A DNA stretch of 64,000 bases from positions 1-64,000 of the forward strand of contig NZ_JAQCNH010000078.1 in NCBI RefSeq assembly GCF_028275115.1, written 5' to 3'. This DNA comes from Halorientalis sp. GTDB lineage: Archaea > Halobacteriota > Halobacteria > Halobacteriales > Haloarculaceae. A program made the translations under genes and the position numbers. Position 1 is the stretch's first letter. Each line of letters opens with the position of its first letter. Positions 61,028 through 64,000 of this stretch are shown here, one piece after another. The notes beneath the pieces were generated by a model that was given only the letters and a program-made list of their open reading frames with translations, made no database searches and was not told the origin of the DNA.

Positions 61028-61092
61028 GGACGCTTGTGGTGTCCGCACCGCGACCGCACCGTCCGGCACAGCACTCTTTTTTAGGCGACTGA

Positions 61093-61295
61093 ATGTCCGC
61101 GCAAATGTCTGCCTTCGCGCCCTCGAACCGGTTCCCGGACGAACGACCGGGCGAACCGGAGATCGCCATCGCGGCGGTCGTATCGCTGCCCTCCCGGCCC
61201 CCTCGACGCCTGTGACCAGTGCCGCTGACGGATTCTTGTTCGCTGTAGCCGTCGTCATCGCGGCACGGATAATCCACGCGCGACCCGTCGACTGA
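61093..61295 (+). pseudogene. Frameshifted small membrane protein gene
   Basis: One frame starts MSAQMSAFAPSNRFPDERPG, then EPEIAIAAVVSLP, and soon stops. The other frame picks up TPVTSAADGFLFAVAVVIAA, RIIHARPVD, stop. Joined they give a short soluble start and two hydrophobic segments. CTTTTTTAGG (about 61075) sits 26 bp before the second ATG (61105). One frameshift near 61190 would explain it. Confidence 0.4.
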
Positions 61296-61334
61296 TCCGT
61301 ACTCTCAAGTACTAGTCCGGGTCCAGTCCTGGCC

Positions 61335-61982
61335 ATGCACACGTTCCGTGACGTGGAGACGGCCGCGTACTGTCCCCGCAAACTGTACTACCGCCGCCGC
61401 GCCGGCCCGCCGGACGTACCCGACGAGGTCGCCGCCTGCCGGAGTCTGGCCTTCGAGTACGAGCGCCTGCTCGATTCCGACGCCGACCTGTTGGCCGCCC
61501 CAATCGAGGTTTCCCCAACGCAGTTCCGCTCCCGGTTGGGGCGGGCCAAGGCCCGACTGGACGCCTGGGACGCGCTGGCCGACCCACCGGCCCGCGAGCA
61601 GATGCTGGAGGGCCGGGAGTGTCGCGGCGTCGCCCACAAGATTCTCGAAGAACCGCTGACCCCGTCGCTCGTGTTCGCCGGCCGGCCACCGGACGAAGGG
61701 GTCTGGGAGCCACAGACCGCGCGACTGGTCGCGGCCGCGAAGGCGCTGTCCTGGGAGCGCGAGACGGCGGTCGAGCGCGCATACGCGGAGTACCCGGCAT
61801 ACGGCGTCGTCCGGACCGTGCCGCTGACGACCCGCCGGAAAGCCGCTTACCGGCGTGCCGTCCGGACGGCCGACGCTGTCGACGGACCACCGAGTCGGGT
61901 CGACAACAACGCGAAGTGCTCCCCCTGCGAGTTCCGCGAGCAGTGTGGTGTCCGCACTCGGTCACTCCGGTCACTGCTCTAA
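61335..61982 (+). CDS. Cas4/Dna2-like Fe-S nuclease-fold protein, no CRISPR nearby
   Basis: A 215-aa protein. The N-terminal AAYCPRKLYYRRR (Cys 13) and C-terminal KCSPCEFREQCG (Cys about 195, 198, 204) make the four-cysteine Fe-S set of Cas4/AddB-type nucleases. The middle (VWEPQTARLVAAAKALSWER) is conserved in haloarchaeal relatives, but the usual D ... ExK nuclease residues cannot be placed with confidence. No CRISPR repeats or cas genes occur in the window, so a repair or DNA-processing role is likelier than spacer acquisition. Confidence 0.72.
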   Translation: MHTFRDVETAAYCPRKLYYRRRAGPPDVPDEVAACRSLAFEYERLLDSDADLLAAPIEVSPTQFRSRLGRAKARLDAWDALADPPAREQMLEGRECRGVAHKILEEPLTPSLVFAGRPPDEGVWEPQTARLVAAAKALSWERETAVERAYAEYPAYGVVRTVPLTTRRKAAYRRAVRTADAVDGPPSRVDNNAKCSPCEFREQCGVRTRSLRSLL

Positions 61983-62075
61983 CTATTTATATAGCGTGGC
62001 GGCCGTCAGCTACCCGTCTGACGTGGGTCATATGCGGCCGCTGTAACGCGTTTCTTCCGCGCTCGAATGTCCGCG

Positions 62076-62123
62076 GGCTTTAAGTATCTCTGGAGTGCGT
62101 GTAAAAACGCAGTCACACGCTCC
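62076..62123 (+). promoter_or_regulatory. TATA-like element and dyad upstream of ilvA
   Basis: CTTTAAGTAT (about 62077-62086) is followed by the dyad GGAGTGCGTGT...ACACGCTCC (62091-62122) and a T-run. This may be a small transcript with its own terminator, or the relic of an operator. A separate TATA-like GGGAAATACC (about 62165-62174) lies about 30 bp before ilvA and is the likelier promoter of that gene. Confidence 0.35.
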
Positions 62124-62201
62124 ATTCCGTTTTTGTAGACTGACAGGCGGTGCGGCCACCGGCCGGGAAATACCTAACTCCGCGTAGCGGAAAGACCGGG
62201 C

Positions 62202-63413
62202 ATGCTCGAACTCGCCGACGTGGAGGCCGCCAGCGAACGGGTCGCAGAGACGGCCAGACACACACCGCTCGAGTACTCTCACAGTTTCTCGTCGCTGACC
62301 GGCGCAGCGGTCCACCTGAAACTGGAGACGTTCCAGCGGACAGGTGCGTTCAAGATTCGTGGCGCGACCAACCGCATCGCGACGTTGTCAGGGGACGAGC
62401 GCGATGCCGGTGTCGTGACGGCCAGCGCCGGCAACCACGCTCAGGGTGTCGCGCTGGCGGCCACGCGGACCGGTGTCGACTCGACGATCGTCATGCCCGA
62501 ACCCGCGCCAATCTCGAAGGTGAAAGCGACCCGGAACTACGGAGCCGAGGTCGTCCTCCACGGTGAGGACTACAGCGAGGCCGCCGACCACGCCCACGAA
62601 ATCGAACGCGAGCAGGGCCGCACCTACGTCCACGCCTTCGACGACCCAATGGTGATGGCCGGGCAGGGGACCATCGGCCTCGAGATAATCGAGGACTGCC
62701 CCGAGGTCGAGACGGTCGTCGTCCCCATCGGTGGCGGTGGTCTCATCAGCGGCATCGCGACCGCGATAAAAGGGCGAAAGCCCGACGTGCGCGTAATCGG
62801 CGTCCAAGCCGAGGGAGCCGAGAGCGCCGCCCAGTCGCTGGCGACGGGCGAAATCGTCGAGCGTGACAGTGTCAACACCATCGCCGACGGGATCGCGACC
62901 CGGCGAATCGGCGACGAGACGTTCCCGATCATTCAGGAACGCGTCGACGAGGTAGTCACGGTCGGTGACGAGGAGATCGCGGTCGCACTGACCCAACTCC
63001 TGGAGCGGTCGAAGACCCTCGTCGAGGGCGCCGGCGCTGTGTCGCTGGCGGCGATCCTCGAAGACCGGTTCGACTACGACGACGACGAGACGATCGTCCC
63101 GGCGCTCTGTGGCGGAAACATCGACCTCAACACGCTCACGACGGTCATCCTCAGGGGACTGGTCCGGACCGGCCGCTACCTGCGACTGCGGACGGTCCTG
63201 CAGGACCGACCCGGCACACTAAAAGAACTGACGAACATCCTCTCGCGGCACCGCGCGAACATCTACGCCATCCGCCACGACCGCACGTCTCGGGACGTGG
63301 CAATGAACGACGCCGAGGTCGAACTCGACCTGGAAACGCGAGGCCACGACCACGTCGAGACCGTGCTGGACGCTCTGGAGGACGCGGGGTACGAGACGGA
63401 CGTCCTCCTCTGA
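62202..63413 (+). CDS. ilvA: Threonine ammonia-lyase with ACT domain
   Basis: A 403-aa PLP enzyme deaminating threonine to 2-oxobutyrate, the first step to isoleucine. The PLP lysine is in QRTGAFKIRGATNR (about residue 51). The serine loop is TASAGNHAQGVALAA (about 73-87), and the glycine loop is PIGGGGLISGIAT (about 180-192). The last ~75 residues form an ACT domain (VLQDRPGTLKELTNILSRHR), suggesting feedback control by an amino acid; a catabolic enzyme with a similar ACT tail is the alternative. The ileS gene in the same window uses its end product. Confidence 0.93.
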   Translation: MLELADVEAASERVAETARHTPLEYSHSFSSLTGAAVHLKLETFQRTGAFKIRGATNRIATLSGDERDAGVVTASAGNHAQGVALAATRTGVDSTIVMPEPAPISKVKATRNYGAEVVLHGEDYSEAADHAHEIEREQGRTYVHAFDDPMVMAGQGTIGLEIIEDCPEVETVVVPIGGGGLISGIATAIKGRKPDVRVIGVQAEGAESAAQSLATGEIVERDSVNTIADGIATRRIGDETFPIIQERVDEVVTVGDEEIAVALTQLLERSKTLVEGAGAVSLAAILEDRFDYDDDETIVPALCGGNIDLNTLTTVILRGLVRTGRYLRLRTVLQDRPGTLKELTNILSRHRANIYAIRHDRTSRDVAMNDAEVELDLETRGHDHVETVLDALEDAGYETDVLL

Positions 63414-63463
63414 CTCTCGGAGGCCGTCCAGAAACGCCAATACCTGCTCGTGACCGGCCTCGG
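63405..63463 (-). pseudogene. C-terminal fragment of a winged-helix regulator
   Basis: The minus strand reads QVGLTEAGHEQVLAFLDGLR with ES, the usual last helix of PadR/MarR-type regulators (L-T-x-x-G-...). It runs without a stop into the ilvA antisense strand, and upstream it changes frame into the patatin relic. Too short to be sure. Confidence 0.25.
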
Positions 63464-64000
63464 TCAGACCAACCTGGGACTGCGGTCGAGTTTCGAGGCG
63501 TCGCCCGGGTCGCCGTCGATCTCGACGGCCGGAAACGGCTGCGGGACGGCCGCTGACGACAGCACCGCCTCGGCCGTCAGGTCGGCGTTGGTGAACGTCT
63601 CGAACGTCCCGGCTCCGACATCGACCGTGCCGACCACCAGTTCCGGAGCCGCGGCGGTCGCCAGTCCGGGCATCGCCTCGAAGTCGACGGCTGACTCCAG
63701 TATATCCCGCAACCGGTCCTGTCCCAACCCGGCGAACGGGTACCGATGTGGGCCAGTCTCCGGGAACGGGACGCCCATGTTCTCCAGCCGGGTGGTCTAG
63801 ACCAGCGTATCGTTACTCGCTGTGCCGGTGAAACTGGACGCCGTCAACTCCGTTCAGAGGTCAAAAGACACTGCCGGTGCAGTCGTGTCGTCGGCGAGGC
63901 GGCCGTACCAGCCGGCGACCGCCGCGAACGAACCCGTAGAGGCACCGCTGAGGCCGACCAGCCGGTCGGTTCGGTCGTCGATAGGCGGGAGCAGTTCGCC
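63464..64000 (-). pseudogene. Patatin-like phospholipase, broken and running off the window
   Basis: At the window edge the minus strand reads ELLPPIDDRTDRLVGLSGAS, then TGSFAAVAGWYGRLADD, with a patatin nucleophile elbow (GLSGAS), and stops near 63860. After a gap with stops, a second frame reads TTRLENMGVPFPETGPHRYP, then LVVGTVDVGAGTFETF and LSSAAVPQPFPAVEIDG, the patatin core leading to the catalytic DG. It then diverges and stops at 63464. The 3' third is lost. The 5' end lies outside the window. Confidence 0.6.

Noticed and set aside
61335-61982. CRISPR-Cas locus around the Cas4-like gene
   Set aside because: No repeat array and no other cas gene within the window. Neighbours are Cmi4 and ilvA.

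Overview
The window is a 64 kb stretch of a haloarchaeal chromosome (Halobacteria, probably near the Haloarculaceae). GC is high and coding is dense. The proteins are very acidic. Many genes start 20-30 bp downstream of an archaeal TATA box, so their transcripts are leaderless. The gene content is archaeal: RadA, NMD3, Taw2, an Fe-S XPD helicase, the LysW-type arginine pathway, HalOD1-like and Cmi4 proteins, and IS605/TnpB elements. I see no rRNA, tRNA, CRISPR array or replication origin.

Layout. 1-8100: IS-end scar, membrane-anchored HTH protein, phosphoesterase, cation efflux protein, lipoprotein, decayed lipoprotein relic, XPD-type helicase, 2H phosphoesterase and small membrane proteins. 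8200-17831: complete arginine biosynthesis cluster argG-argH, then argW-X-C-B-D-E-F, which makes ornithine on the carrier protein ArgW and finishes with ArgF, ArgG and ArgH. It is preceded by a structured leader with an arginine-rich 49-codon ORF. 17834-20224: membrane-protein relic, autoregulated XRE/membrane-protein operon, radA. 20400-24160: scrambled accessory patch with a truncated 7TM sensor, a wrecked pspAB, a histidine kinase and an htpX stub, with an inverted pair of IS-end scars. 24264-31162: NMD3, Taw2, a second XPD-like helicase, Tat lipoprotein, zinc-ribbon protein, MinD-like ATPase without P-loop lysine, HIT protein. 31735-39881: membrane proteins, thiolase, frameshifted TetR gene, four-repeat LEA/WHy protein, decayed ZIP transporter, uracil-DNA glycosylase, pilin. 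39984-48279: ileS, IS200 relic, prs, SMR pump, beta-propeller, lipoprotein, hemL. 48360-50056: a small gene split by a complete TnpB element. 50159-52374: amt-glnK-lrp ammonium operon. 52820-55780: DUF58/DUF4129-type operon. 55869-64000: hemB, CPBP protease, HdrD-like membrane Fe-S oxidoreductase, Cmi4, Cas4-like nuclease, ilvA, decayed patatin gene.

The strongest candidate for an undescribed system is the argG leader. A TATA box is placed for leaderless translation of a 49-codon ORF that packs nine arginine codons into its last 13. Four perfect hairpins follow or overlap it before argG, and one strand of the first can pair with the loop of the last. This is the layout of an arginine attenuator. 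Other strong points are a TnpB insertion whose excision would restore an open gene exactly, a three-copy family of covarying hairpins directly after stop codons, and an unusually high density of frameshifted genes (about ten).
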